A stretch of DNA of 32,829 nucleotides from JBBSEZ01 sp038239195. Lineage in GTDB: Bacteria > Planctomycetota > Planctomycetia > Gemmatales > Gemmataceae. The notes beneath the pieces are model-generated. The model worked only from the letters and a program-made list of their open reading frames with translations. It ran no database searches and had not been told where the DNA came from. Shown here piece by piece: positions 14,661 to 23,024 of this stretch (within the stretch, counting starts at the first letter, position 1; every line of letters starts with the position of its first letter). The position numbers and the translations under genes were made by a program. The stretch spans positions 1-32,829 of the forward strand of contig JBBSEZ010000050.1 of the NCBI GenBank assembly GCA_038239195.1, written 5' to 3'.

Positions 14661-15596
14661 TCATTTCTTGTCGGGCCCCGGGCGCGAGCCCGTGATGGTC
14701 AACGTCGTCGTCTGGGCCTGGCTCAGCTCGATCTCGGACTCGCTGCCGCCAATCTCGATGGTAAACTTGCCCGTCAACGACGTCTTCATCTCGGCCCTTT
14801 CGACCCGGCCTTTCGCGGGATTGAAGAGCACGAAGCCCGCCGCGCCCGCGCTCTTCAGGTCGCTGCTCTTGATCTTGAACGGCAGCCCGACGGCTGCTTT
14901 GCGCTTCGGGGGCCGGTGGGTCAGCTTGCTCTTCACCACCACCTTCTGGAGCCCCTGGGCGGGGCCCTCGTAGGTGCAGTCGAGTTGCGTGTCGAAGTCG
15001 CCCATCGGGCCGAGCGGCAGGAGGCTCTGCCGGCGCCAGCGCTCGCCTCGGCGGACCGCCCGGTTGGGGACCGCCGTCAGGAGCGGGCCGATCATCTCTT
15101 TGCAAGCACCCTCGCTCAGCAGCTGTTCGAGCAGCGGCTTCATCGCCGGATTTCCGTCCCCCAGTTTCCGGACAAGCTCCTCCCGGCCGACGACCTTCGT
15201 CACTCTCATCTGAGGACTGATCGTCAGCGTGAGCTCGGCGCCGACGAAGCCCTTGAAGACGGCGGCGAGTTGGCCCTCGCCTGGCTTGGCGGAGTCGTAA
15301 CTGATCTTCGAGCCGCCGACGTCGACGTCGAGGGTAAGGGCCTCGATCGTCTGCTTGATGACCAAGCTTCGGTCGGGCTGTCGCCGGACCGGGGCCCACT
15401 TCAGGACGAACGTCTGCTTCTGCTTCTGCGTCGTCGTGGCCCCGCCCACCTTCATCTGCTGGTCGGTCTCCGTGACGATCTTCTGGTAGAACGGTTTGCC
15501 CTTCTCGAACTTCCACTCGAGCCGGGCATCGGCGAAGGGGGCCGGCGCGGCCGGGACCAGCAACAGCCCACCCAGGGCCCAACCGGAAAGGAACAT
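14661..15596 (-). CDS. Secreted protein resembling DUF6263 (311 aa)
   Basis: A signal peptide (MFLSGWALGGLLLVPAAPAP) leads into a beta-rich protein with LEWKFEKGKPFYQKIVTETD near the N-terminus, a central ELTLTISPQMRVTKVVGREE, and a lysine-rich C-terminus ending GSRPGPDKK. The pattern (FxxGxxFxxxxxxxxxQ, then a 'gelR' segment RRGERWRRQ) resembles the planctomycete DUF6263 group of periplasmic proteins without known role. It stands alone, divergent from thyX. The start follows GGAAAGGAAC only loosely on the opposite strand, so start choice rests on the signal peptide. Function unknown. Confidence 0.8.
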   Translation of the reverse strand: MFLSGWALGGLLLVPAAPAPFADARLEWKFEKGKPFYQKIVTETDQQMKVGGATTTQKQKQTFVLKWAPVRRQPDRSLVIKQTIEALTLDVDVGGSKISYDSAKPGEGQLAAVFKGFVGAELTLTISPQMRVTKVVGREELVRKLGDGNPAMKPLLEQLLSEGACKEMIGPLLTAVPNRAVRRGERWRRQSLLPLGPMGDFDTQLDCTYEGPAQGLQKVVVKSKLTHRPPKRKAAVGLPFKIKSSDLKSAGAAGFVLFNPAKGRVERAEMKTSLTGKFTIEIGGSESEIELSQAQTTTLTITGSRPGPDKK

Positions 15597-15750
15597 GCCG
15601 AACGCCCTCTCGGAACGAAGGACAATGCCGTCCGCGGAAGAGAAGCACCTCTCCCATCTTTCCTACTCCGGGCGCGTCGCGAAGCAAGCCGATGCGGACG
15701 ACGGGAAGGAGGCCCGCCGCTCGCGAGGGGCGCGAACGCGAAGGTCGTGG

Positions 15751-15778
15751 TTGACAGGCGTCGGCGCGCCGGTATGAT
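15751..15778 (+). promoter_or_regulatory. Sigma70-type promoter for thyX (and probably rho)
   Basis: TTGACA (15751-15756) is a perfect -35 and TATGAT (15773-15778) a five-of-six -10, separated by 16 nt. It points to thyX, with a predicted transcription start near 15785 and a leader of about 160 nt. This is the best promoter match in the window. Confidence 0.75.
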
Positions 15779-15784
15779 AAAGCG

Positions 15785-15804
15785 CGCCCATCCTTGGGCG
15801 TTTT
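15785..15804 (+). terminator. Hairpin plus T-run at the start of the thyX leader (possible attenuator)
   Basis: CGCCCA (15785-15790) and TGGGCG (15795-15800) form a 6-bp GC-rich stem with a TCCT loop, followed directly by TTTT. This looks like a weak intrinsic terminator, yet it begins at about the predicted transcription start, which is unusual. It may be an attenuator, a 5' stabilising hairpin or chance. Confidence 0.4.
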
Positions 15805-15944
15805 CCTTCTCGGCAGGCCAGCCACGCTCCTCGCGAGCCCCTCGCATCCGCTTGCTCGAGGACGATTCTCCCCCCGGTCCCGGAACGGCTTCCGCGGCCG
15901 ACCAAACGATTCTTTCACAATCCGTTGGGAAAGGAATCCCGGCG

Positions 15945-16769
15945 ATGCTACAATCTCCCGTGAGCCTCGTGGACGCTGTCGATCCCCCACCAGACATTCG
16001 GGTGCTGCGCGAGCCGACCGTGTACGTGGTCGGGCGGCAGACCACGTGCCCCTCCGAGGTGGATCGTTTCCTCACCGACCACGGCGTGAGCTGGCAGACG
16101 GACACGGAAGTCGCCGGCGAGCACCTGGCCGAGATCGCCGGCCGTTTGTGCTACATGAGCTTCGCGCGGCCCCGGCCGGGGGGCAACAAGGCCTATCTCG
16201 ACCACATCCTCGAGGTGGGCCACGGCTCCGTCCTCGAACACGCGGTGTGGAGCTTCGTGTTCACCGGAGTCAGCCGCTCTCTCACCCACGAATTGATTCG
16301 TCACAGGGCCGGGATGGGCTACTCGCAACTGAGTCAACGCTACGTGGACGAGTCGGTCGCGGAATACGTCGAGCCCGACGTCATCGCCGGCGACCCCGAG
16401 ATGCACGCCCTCTGGTTGGAAGCGGTCGGGCAAGTGCATCGCGCCTACGTGGGCCTGGTCGAGAAGTTGACCGCCCACTTCAAGGACGAGCCGGACCGCA
16501 CGCAGCGCCGCAAGCTGGCCCGCCAGGCGGCGCGCAGCGTTCTTCCCAATGCGACGGAGACGAAGATCTTCGTGACGGCCAACGCCCGGGCGCTGCGGCA
16601 CTTCATCGAAATGCGGGCCAGTCGCCACGCCGAGGTCGAGGTCCGCAAGCTGGCCCTCAAGGTTTTGGAAGTGATGAAAGTCGAGGCCCCCAACCTGTTC
16701 GCCGACTATCAGCTCGTGCCCCTGCCCGACGGCACCGCCGAAGTCGATACCCCACACCGCAAGGTATGA
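15945..16769 (+). CDS. thyX: Flavin-dependent thymidylate synthase ThyX (274 aa)
   Basis: Makes dTMP from dUMP using methylenetetrahydrofolate and FAD, replacing ThyA. The ThyX signature RHRx7S is present as RHRAGMGYSQLS (119-130), continuing SQRYVDES. Flanking family motifs are VGHGSVLEHAVWSFVFTGVS and RHFIEMRASRHAEVEVR. A ~25-residue N-terminal extension before VYVVGRQT is longer than in many homologues. The ATG follows AAAGGA. It is preceded by a strong promoter and followed after 80 nt by rho on the same strand, so the two may share a transcript. Confidence 0.95.
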   Translation: MLQSPVSLVDAVDPPPDIRVLREPTVYVVGRQTTCPSEVDRFLTDHGVSWQTDTEVAGEHLAEIAGRLCYMSFARPRPGGNKAYLDHILEVGHGSVLEHAVWSFVFTGVSRSLTHELIRHRAGMGYSQLSQRYVDESVAEYVEPDVIAGDPEMHALWLEAVGQVHRAYVGLVEKLTAHFKDEPDRTQRRKLARQAARSVLPNATETKIFVTANARALRHFIEMRASRHAEVEVRKLALKVLEVMKVEAPNLFADYQLVPLPDGTAEVDTPHRKV

Positions 16770-16849
16770 CGCACCTTCGCCCCAGCGGCGAACGGCTGAC
16801 GCCCTTCGCCGCAGCCCCCTGCGGGGCGGTGCCCTCTCCGAGGAACCAC

Positions 16850-17971
16850 ATGTCTCTTGAAGACCAATCCGCCCAGGGCGTCCTGGAGCTCCATCCCAGG
16901 GGCTTCGGCTTCCTGCGCAACCGCGTCCGCAGTTACGCGGCCCAGCAGGCCGACGCCTACGTGCCCGCGCCCCTGATCCAGAAATTCGGGCTGCGCGAGG
17001 GGCTGCTGCTGAGCGGCCCCGTGGAGCCGGCCCGCAAAGGGAGCGGCCCGCGCCTGGCGCGCGTCGAGGAGATCGAGGGCAAGCCGCCCGAGCAGTTCGC
17101 CCGCCGCAACTTCGACGACCTCACCCCGATCGACCCCCACCAGGCCATCCTTCTGGAGACCGGCCAGCAACCGCTGACGACCCGCGTGATGGACCTGCTC
17201 ACGCCGATCGGGAAGGGGCAGCGAGGGCTGATCGTCGCCCCGCCGCGCACCGGCAAGACGGTGCTGTTACAGCACATCGCCCATGCGGTTTCAGTCAACC
17301 ACCCCGAGATGGACCTGATGGTGCTGCTGATCGACGAGCGGCCCGAGGAAGTCACCGACATCACGCGCACGGTACGGGGCGAGGTGATCGCCAGCAGCTC
17401 GGATCGGGACTCGACCAGCCACGCGCGAACGGCCGAGCTGGTGATGGAGCGCGCCAAGCGACTGGCGGAGCAGGGCCGGCAAGTGTTCGTCCTGCTGGAC
17501 AGCCTGACGCGGCTGGCCCGAGCGTACAACAAGAACGTCACCAACAGCGGCCGGACGATGAGCGGCGGGATCGACGTGCGCGCCATGGAAGTGCCCAAGC
17601 GCCTCTTCGGCAGCGCCCGCGTTTTCGAGGAGGGGGGCTCGCTGACCGTCATGGGGACGGCGCTGATCGACACGGGCAGCCGGATGGACGAGATCATCTT
17701 TCAGGAGTTCAAGGGCACCGGCAACATGGAGCTGGTGCTCGACCGAAAGCTGGCCGAGCGCCGCGTCTACCCCGCCATCGACATCGCGCAGTCGGGCACG
17801 CGCAAGGAGGAACGGCTGCTGCCGCCCGAGGTGCTGCAGCGGGTGACGATGCTGCGGCGCACCCTGGCCGGGATGCAGCCGATCCCCGCGATGGAGATGC
17901 TCGTCAAGAAGCTGGGCGAGTACCCTTCTAACGCCGCTTTCCTCGAACGCATCGCCGTGGCGACGCGCTGA
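16850..17971 (+). CDS. rho: Transcription termination factor Rho, short form (373 aa)
   Basis: Hexameric RNA-dependent ATPase that terminates transcription. The protein starts almost directly at the cold-shock-like RNA-binding domain (GVLELHPRGFGFLRNRVRSY), then the RecA-type core: Walker A APPRTGKT (130-137), Walker B region VLLIDERPEEVTD, Q/R-loop area SSDRDSTSHARTAELVMERA, secondary RNA site, and IDIAQSGTRKEERLL near the end. The N-terminal helical bundle of E. coli Rho (its first ~45 residues) is missing and there is no insertion domain. GAGGA precedes the ATG. A longer open frame reading in from thyX is out of phase with thyX and is not an extension. Confidence 0.95.
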   Translation: MSLEDQSAQGVLELHPRGFGFLRNRVRSYAAQQADAYVPAPLIQKFGLREGLLLSGPVEPARKGSGPRLARVEEIEGKPPEQFARRNFDDLTPIDPHQAILLETGQQPLTTRVMDLLTPIGKGQRGLIVAPPRTGKTVLLQHIAHAVSVNHPEMDLMVLLIDERPEEVTDITRTVRGEVIASSSDRDSTSHARTAELVMERAKRLAEQGRQVFVLLDSLTRLARAYNKNVTNSGRTMSGGIDVRAMEVPKRLFGSARVFEEGGSLTVMGTALIDTGSRMDEIIFQEFKGTGNMELVLDRKLAERRVYPAIDIAQSGTRKEERLLPPEVLQRVTMLRRTLAGMQPIPAMEMLVKKLGEYPSNAAFLERIAVATR

Positions 17972-18006
17972 CACAGGCAAACCAACGGCCCGCTGCCCAA
18001 CCCCCG

Positions 18007-18453
18007 TCATCTGCCAGCGCTGGTCAGCGGCACTTCGTACGTGTGCTTGTCGCCCGTCACCTCCAGCAGGAGCGGCGTCTGGGCCGCGATGGCGTAGGCG
18101 CGGGGGAGCGCGACGTTCGGCGCCGGCCCCGGATCGCCCCCTTCGCGGTCATCTCCCGCGGCGCCCCCGCGGCCCTGGATGACGACGACGCGGTGCTTGC
18201 CGAGGGCGGCCCCGGATTTGTTGTTGCCGTACGCGAGCCGAAACTCTCCTTTGTCGTTGGTCACGGCGCTGGACGTCGGCGCCCGCGCGTCGCGCGAGCC
18301 TTCGGGGATGAACTCCACGCGCACGCCGGCGACCGGGGCGCCGTCCAGGGTGACGGTCCCCTCGACGCGGTCGTTGCAGGCGACGGGCTTCGCGCCGCAG
18401 CCCGCAGCGAGCAAGAAGGCCAGGCCGAGCGCGCGGGGGAAACATGCGATCAT
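18007..18453 (-). CDS. Lipoprotein with carboxypeptidase-regulatory-like (Ig-fold) domain (148 aa)
   Basis: The lipobox LAAGC (Cys19) marks a lipoprotein. The mature chain has the transthyretin-like/CarboxypepD_reg pattern: VEGTVTLDGAPVAGVRVEF, then TNDKGEFRLAYGN, ALGKHRVVVIQG, and a final strand HTYEVPLTSAGR. Such small lipoproteins are often found directly downstream of DUF1559 genes in planctomycetes, as here, where the DUF1559 gene lies 108 nt upstream on the same strand. They are probably both envelope proteins of one transcription unit. The exact role is not known. Rho converges with it, leaving only 35 nt between stops. Confidence 0.85.
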   Translation of the reverse strand: MIACFPRALGLAFLLAAGCGAKPVACNDRVEGTVTLDGAPVAGVRVEFIPEGSRDARAPTSSAVTNDKGEFRLAYGNNKSGAALGKHRVVVIQGRGGAAGDDREGGDPGPAPNVALPRAYAIAAQTPLLLEVTGDKHTYEVPLTSAGR

Positions 18454-18561
18454 GGGATTGGCCCCAACAGGGATGGAAGAAGAGATCGGCGGAAGGACCG
18501 GCCCTCGGCCCTCCGCCGCGAGCTGCTGTTGAGGGCGGCCCGCGGCGGATCGAGGGCAATT

Positions 18562-19515
18562 TCAGTACTGGCTGGAATCGACGGTCTCGCCGCCGGCGCG
18601 GGTCGAGAGTTGTTGGAGGACGACGACCGGCACGCTGTTGGTCAGAAACTTGACGGAGCCATCGGCGAAGCAGAAGTTGGCCCCGCTGGTGTGGCCGGAA
18701 CCGTAGACCGAGAAGCGCAGGTCCTCGTAGACGAAGCCGGGGTCGGAGGTCAGGCCGACGGGCATGACCCAGTTGATCGGCTGGACGGCGCCGAAGAGAT
18801 AATCGAAGCCCGGCAGGGTGTTGGCCCAGGCCCAACCGCTGCGCTGCCCGAAGGCGCCCGCAACGCCCCCACCGTAGATGCGGTCGTAGGTGGGATCGAG
18901 GCGATTGCGCTCGCCGAACATCAGGGTGTTGCTGGTGCCGTCGGTGATGCCCGCGATGGTGACGGAGCTGTTGATGTAGAAGATGCCGGTCTGGTCCATC
19001 GAACTGGTGTAGAAGCCATAGACGCCGGGGTTGCCGCCGTAGCTATTGGCGCCGAAATAGTAGGTCTTGCCGCCGGTGGTGTAAGTCGTCTGGTTCGGGG
19101 CAACGTCTGCCGGGCAGAAGTAGGTCTTGACGACCGTGGCGCCCGGCGAGCCGGCGCCAAGGGTGTTGCCGTACTGGCTGGTGGTGAAGTTCATCTGCTT
19201 GTAGAGGTTGTCCTGCTCGACGTAGGGGAGCAGCGCCCCGAACAGAGGCAGATACGTGCCGGGGATCACGGGGCCGGCGCTCTGCCCGCCGGCGACGGCG
19301 GCCGTGAACGGCAGATTGACGCCGGACGGGAAGCGCTGGTAGGTGCCCTCGTAGTTGAAGGCGGCGAGGCCGAGCTGCTTGAGGTTGTTGGCGCACTGGA
19401 TGCGGGCCGCGGCCGAGCGCACCTTCTGGACGGCCGGGAGGAGCAGGCCGATGAGGATGGCGATGATGGCGATCACCACCAGCAACTCGATCAGCGTGAA
19501 GCCCTTGCGTTTCAT
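18562..19515 (-). CDS. DUF1559 prepilin-like protein with H-x9-DG C-terminus (317 aa)
   Basis: A member of the large planctomycete DUF1559 (SBP_bac_10) family of exported pseudopilin-like proteins. A type IV prepilin signal KRKGFTLIELLVVIAIIAIL gives a predicted cleavage G5|F6 with Glu at +5, followed by the family block QKVRSAAARIQCANNLKQLG. The C-terminal H-x9-DG motif (HTSGANFCFADGSVKFL) is intact. The start at MKRKG is fixed by the prepilin leader and AGAGGAG upstream; an in-frame ATG 51 nt earlier is rejected. It is processed presumably by a PilD-type peptidase encoded elsewhere. Substrate or structural role unknown. Confidence 0.93.
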   Translation of the reverse strand: MKRKGFTLIELLVVIAIIAILIGLLLPAVQKVRSAAARIQCANNLKQLGLAAFNYEGTYQRFPSGVNLPFTAAVAGGQSAGPVIPGTYLPLFGALLPYVEQDNLYKQMNFTTSQYGNTLGAGSPGATVVKTYFCPADVAPNQTTYTTGGKTYYFGANSYGGNPGVYGFYTSSMDQTGIFYINSSVTIAGITDGTSNTLMFGERNRLDPTYDRIYGGGVAGAFGQRSGWAWANTLPGFDYLFGAVQPINWVMPVGLTSDPGFVYEDLRFSVYGSGHTSGANFCFADGSVKFLTNSVPVVVLQQLSTRAGGETVDSSQY

Positions 19516-19817
19516 CAGTGGTTCTCCTCTGGGGAGGCCTTCGGATGAGAATGAAAAACATCTCACACCCTTCTACCGTTACCGGCGCCGTCAGGAGAAG
19601 GCGAGTGAATAGGGGATGAAGTTCTCCGGTGCGGGGCAGCGCAATTTCTTCACGTGAGCGCCGGCGAGGGGCGAGGGCACGTGCCACGCGCCGGGGCCGG
19701 CGCACGACGGCGCCAACCGCGCCTTGGTTTGTAAAATAAGAGGCGTGGTCGTTTGAGAGAGAAGCCCGAGCCGGCTGCGAATTTCACTCATTTGAGAGAG
19801 GAAGAAGGGCCCCTGCC
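19516..19817. other. 302-nt divergent intergenic region (DUF1559 / ndk)
   Basis: No gene seen. It must hold promoters for both neighbours. An AT-rich patch GTAAAATAAG at 19731-19740 includes a possible -10 (TAAAAT) for ndk, without a good -35. The 10-mer TTTGAGAGAG occurs at 19752-19761 and again at 19791-19800, the second copy just before the ndk ribosome site (AAGAAGG); it may be a short operator or chance. Confidence 0.6.
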
Positions 19818-20270
19818 ATGGAAAAAACGTTGATCTTGCTGAAGCCGGACTGCATCCACCGTCGCCTCGTCGGCGCGGTGCTCCAGCGCTTCGAGCAGAA
19901 GGGCCTGCGATTGGCCGGGCTCAAGTTGGTGCAGGCCGACCGCGCGCTCGCCGAGAAACATTACGCGGTCCACAAGGGCAAGCCGTTCTACGACTCGCTG
20001 CTCGCGTTCCTGACCTCGGGCCCGACGATCGCGTTGGTGCTCGAAGGGCGCGAGGCCGTGGCCGCGGCGCGCAACTTGATCGGCGCCACCGACGGGGCCA
20101 AGGCGGCGCCGGGCACGATCCGCGGCGATTTGGGCATCAGCGTGCAGAACAACCTGATCCACGGCAGCGATAGCCCCACCAACGCCGAGGCGGAGATCGC
20201 GCTGTGGTTCAAGCCGGCGGAACTGGTCGGGTACGCGCCGGTGGATGCGGCGTGGGTGACGGGCAGTTGA
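19818..20270 (+). CDS. ndk: Nucleoside diphosphate kinase (150 aa)
   Basis: Transfers the terminal phosphate from ATP to other NDPs through a phosphohistidine. The protein starts MEKTLILLKPDCIHRRLVG with the usual KPD motif, and the catalytic histidine is H115 in NLIHGSDSP. GTIRGDLG and the C-terminal EIALWFKPAELVGY are also typical. Length is as expected. It is first in a run of same-strand genes (ndk, two-TM protein, ligA, two unknowns), though a hairpin follows it. Confidence 0.97.
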   Translation: MEKTLILLKPDCIHRRLVGAVLQRFEQKGLRLAGLKLVQADRALAEKHYAVHKGKPFYDSLLAFLTSGPTIALVLEGREAVAAARNLIGATDGAKAAPGTIRGDLGISVQNNLIHGSDSPTNAEAEIALWFKPAELVGYAPVDAAWVTGS

Positions 20271-20280
20271 GTGGTCCCCG

Positions 20281-20317
20281 TCGTTCGGCCGCGGGCCCGC
20301 GAGCCCCGGCCGAACGA
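20281..20317. terminator. 11-bp stem hairpin after ndk
   Basis: TCGTTCGGCCG (20281-20291) pairs perfectly with CGGCCGAACGA (20307-20317) around a 15-nt GC-rich loop, 11 nt after the ndk stop. No U-run follows, so it may be a Rho-dependent or processing signal. It lies before the next gene of the same strand and could lower its expression. Confidence 0.5.
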
Positions 20318-20342
20318 GCTCTGCTCTTGTGAGGGGCCCGCG

Positions 20343-20657
20343 ATGTCCGCACCTGAACCGCGCAATCCGCTCTACCTGCTGCTCCTGCTTGCCGGCCTCG
20401 TTTTCGTCGCGACCGCGCTGGCCTACGCCATCGTCCCCGTCCTCGAACAGAAGGCGGCGGACGCGGGGGAGCCGCCCCCGCCCTCGGAGTTTCGCGACGC
20501 CTTGCGCGCCGACGGGTGGAAGTGGTTGCTCGCCGAGGTGACGGTTTTAATCGCCCTCTCCGTCGCCAGCATGGTGTGGGACCGCCTGCGGAGCTTGCAA
20601 AAGGAGCGCGCGGCGACCACAATCCCCCAGGAGAAACCACCAACCCTCTCTCCCTAA
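20343..20657 (+). CDS. Two-TM small membrane protein (104 aa)
   Basis: The chain has two hydrophobic helices, LYLLLLLAGLVFVATALAYA (about residues 10-30) and WLLAEVTVLIALSVASMVW (about 60-78), linked by a polar Pro-rich loop (EPPPPSEFRDALRADG), with a charged C-terminal tail. I recognise no family. The ATG is preceded by GAGGGG. Its stop is 18 nt before ligA, which suggests cotranscription with ligA; no functional link is known. Confidence 0.8.
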   Translation: MSAPEPRNPLYLLLLLAGLVFVATALAYAIVPVLEQKAADAGEPPPPSEFRDALRADGWKWLLAEVTVLIALSVASMVWDRLRSLQKERAATTIPQEKPPTLSP

Positions 20658-20675
20658 CTTCCACAACGGTGTGTC

Positions 20676-23009
20676 ATGGCCAGCCGCAAGTCTTCCCAAC
20701 CAACCTCCACCGGGCCCGTCGCGCGCATCGAGGAGCTGCGCCGGCTCCTCCACCACCACAACTACAAGTATTACGTCGAGGACTCCCCCGAAATCTCCGA
20801 CCACGAGTTCGATCGGCTCCTGAAAGAGTTGGTCGATCTCGAAGCTGCCCACCCCGAGCTCGTCACGCCCGACAGCCCCACGCAGCGCGTGGGCGGGGAG
20901 CCGATCGCGGCGTTCAAGCAGGTGCGGCACAAGGTGCCGATGCTCTCCATCGACAACACCTACAACGCCGCGGAGCTCCGCGAGTTCGACGCCCGCATTC
21001 GCAAGTTGCTCGAAGGCGAATCGTTCCGCTACGTCGTCGAGCCCAAGATCGATGGCGTGGCCATGTCCCTCACCTACGTCAACGGCGGCATCGCACAGGG
21101 GGCGACGCGCGGCAAGGGCGACGTGGGGGACGACGTCACCCACAACATCAAGACGGTGCGCGGCGTCCCGCTGAGGTTGAAGACCAACACGCCGCCTCCG
21201 CTCTTCGAGGCCCGGGGCGAGGTCTACATGACCAAGGCCGACTTCGTGCGCCTCAACGAGGAGGCCAAGACCAAGGGAGGGAAGACCTACGAGAACCCGC
21301 GCAACACGACCTCGGGCTCGCTCAAGCTCCTCGACCCCAAGATTTGTGCCGAGCGCCGGCTGCGCTTCTTCTCCTATTCGCTGGGGGCCCTCGAAGGCAT
21401 CGAGGTGCAGACGCACACCGAGAGCCTGGACCTGTTGCGGCGCTACGGCTTTCCGGTCAGCCCCGACGTCAAGGCCTTCGAGACCATTGACGAGGTGATC
21501 GCACATTGTGAGGGCTGGGGCGAGAAGCGCTTCGCGCTGCCCTACGACGCCGACGGGCTGGTGGTGAAGGTGGACGACCTGGGGCAGCGCCAGCGCCTGG
21601 CATCGACGAGCAAGCACGTGCGCTGGGCGACGGCCTTCAAGTTCGAGGCGGAGCAGGGCATCACCAAGCTCCTCGGCATCGAGATCAGCGTCGGCAAGTA
21701 CGGCGAGCAAACGCCGGTGGCGCAGCTCGAGCCAGTACGGCTGGGGGGCACGACGGTGCAGCGCGCCTCGCTTCACAACGCGGCCCAGGTGCAACAGAAG
21801 GACATTCGCATCGGCGATACGCTGGTTGTCGTCAAGCGGGGGGAGATCATCCCCTACGTCGAGCACTGCCTGCCGGAGCTGCGCAAGGGCGACGAGAAGT
21901 CGTACGTGTTTCCCAGCAAGTGCGTGGTCTGCGGCGCCCCGACGAAGTTGAACGAGAACGAGAACGGCTACCTCTGCACGGCGACGGGGACCTGCCCGGC
22001 GCAGCTACAGGGGCGGATCGAGTCGTTCGCCAAGCGCGAGCGCATGGACGTCGAGGGGCTGGGCGAGGTGATGGCCGAGGCGCTCATCCGCAGCAAACTG
22101 GTGCGCTCCGTGGCCGACCTGTACAAGCTGACCAAGGAGAACTTGCGGACACTCGACCGGGTGGGCGACCTGTCGGCGCAGAACCTGCTGGACGGCATCG
22201 AGGCGAGCAAGGGGCGCGGCCTGGGCCGGCTCCTGTCGGGGCTGAGCATCCCGCAACTGGGCGAGAGCATGGGCCCGCTGCTGGCACAGGCCTACCCGAC
22301 GATCGAGCAGCTCCTGGCGGCGTCGAAGGAGGAGTTGGCCCAGGTGAAGGGCTTCGGGCCGAAGCGCGCCGAGAGCATCTACAACTACTTCCACTGCCCC
22401 GCGGGCGAGAAGCTGGTCGCCGAGCTGCGGGCCGCCGGGGTGAAGCTGAGCGAGGACGTGAAAGCCGCCACGGTGGGCCCGCTGACGGGCTTGACCATCG
22501 TGGTGACGGGAGCGCTGGTTAAGTACAAGCGCCACGAGATCGCGGCGCGCATCGCCGAGCTGGGCGGCAAGGCGGGCGACAGCGTTTCCAAGAACACCGA
22601 TTACGTCGTGGTCGGCGCCGACGCCGGCAGCAAGGCCGACAAGGCCAAGAAGCTCGGCATCAAGATGCTGTCGGAGGAGGAGCTCGAGGCCCTGGTGGTG
22701 AAGTTGTCCGCGGCGGCGCCCCCTGCGCCGGCGGTCGCGACGAAACCGACCGCGCCGGCTGCGCCGGCGGGCCCCGCGTTGCTGGCGGGGAAGACGGTCG
22801 TTGTCACGGGGACGCTGGTGAAGTACAAGAGGAAGGAGATCGAGGCCCTGGTCGTGCAGTTCGGCGGGAAGACGTCGAGCAGCGTCACCAAGGCCGTGAA
22901 CCTCGTGGTGGCGGGCGACGATGCCGGGTCCAAGCTCGACGAGGCGCGGCAGCGGAACGTGCCGGTGATCGGCGAGGGCGAGTTCGAGAAGATGATCGGA
23001 AAGAAGTGA
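20676..23009 (+). CDS. ligA: NAD-dependent DNA ligase LigA with two C-terminal BRCT domains (777 aa)
   Basis: Seals nicks in replication and repair using NAD+. Domains in order: Ia (HHHNYKYYVEDSPEISD), adenylation domain with the KxDG lysine K124 (VVEPKIDGVAMSL), OB fold (GKYGEQTPVAQLEPV), a Cys4 zinc finger (C416, C419, C434, C440), HhH repeats (GLGRLLSGLSIPQLG; LAQVKGFGPKRAESI), BRCT1 (~602-672, GLTIVVTGALVKYKRHEI) and, after a Pro/Ala linker, BRCT2 (~703-775, GKTVVVTGTLVKYKRKEI). The second BRCT makes it about 100 residues longer than the usual ~670. The two BRCT units look like an internal duplication. The start is the first good ATG, MASRKSSQ. Confidence 0.96.
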   Translation: MASRKSSQPTSTGPVARIEELRRLLHHHNYKYYVEDSPEISDHEFDRLLKELVDLEAAHPELVTPDSPTQRVGGEPIAAFKQVRHKVPMLSIDNTYNAAELREFDARIRKLLEGESFRYVVEPKIDGVAMSLTYVNGGIAQGATRGKGDVGDDVTHNIKTVRGVPLRLKTNTPPPLFEARGEVYMTKADFVRLNEEAKTKGGKTYENPRNTTSGSLKLLDPKICAERRLRFFSYSLGALEGIEVQTHTESLDLLRRYGFPVSPDVKAFETIDEVIAHCEGWGEKRFALPYDADGLVVKVDDLGQRQRLASTSKHVRWATAFKFEAEQGITKLLGIEISVGKYGEQTPVAQLEPVRLGGTTVQRASLHNAAQVQQKDIRIGDTLVVVKRGEIIPYVEHCLPELRKGDEKSYVFPSKCVVCGAPTKLNENENGYLCTATGTCPAQLQGRIESFAKRERMDVEGLGEVMAEALIRSKLVRSVADLYKLTKENLRTLDRVGDLSAQNLLDGIEASKGRGLGRLLSGLSIPQLGESMGPLLAQAYPTIEQLLAASKEELAQVKGFGPKRAESIYNYFHCPAGEKLVAELRAAGVKLSEDVKAATVGPLTGLTIVVTGALVKYKRHEIAARIAELGGKAGDSVSKNTDYVVVGADAGSKADKAKKLGIKMLSEEELEALVVKLSAAAPPAPAVATKPTAPAAPAGPALLAGKTVVVTGTLVKYKRKEIEALVVQFGGKTSSSVTKAVNLVVAGDDAGSKLDEARQRNVPVIGEGEFEKMIGKK

Positions 23010-23024
23010 GTGGGAGCAAGTCCC

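Larger units (their letters stand above)
15597..15944. other. 348-nt divergent intergenic region carrying the thyX promoter and leader
   Basis: No gene is visible. The half near thyX has a consensus promoter and an early hairpin, listed separately, leaving an untranslated leader of about 160 nt. The half near the secreted-protein gene must hold that gene's promoter, but I see no clear hexamers. Confidence 0.7.
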
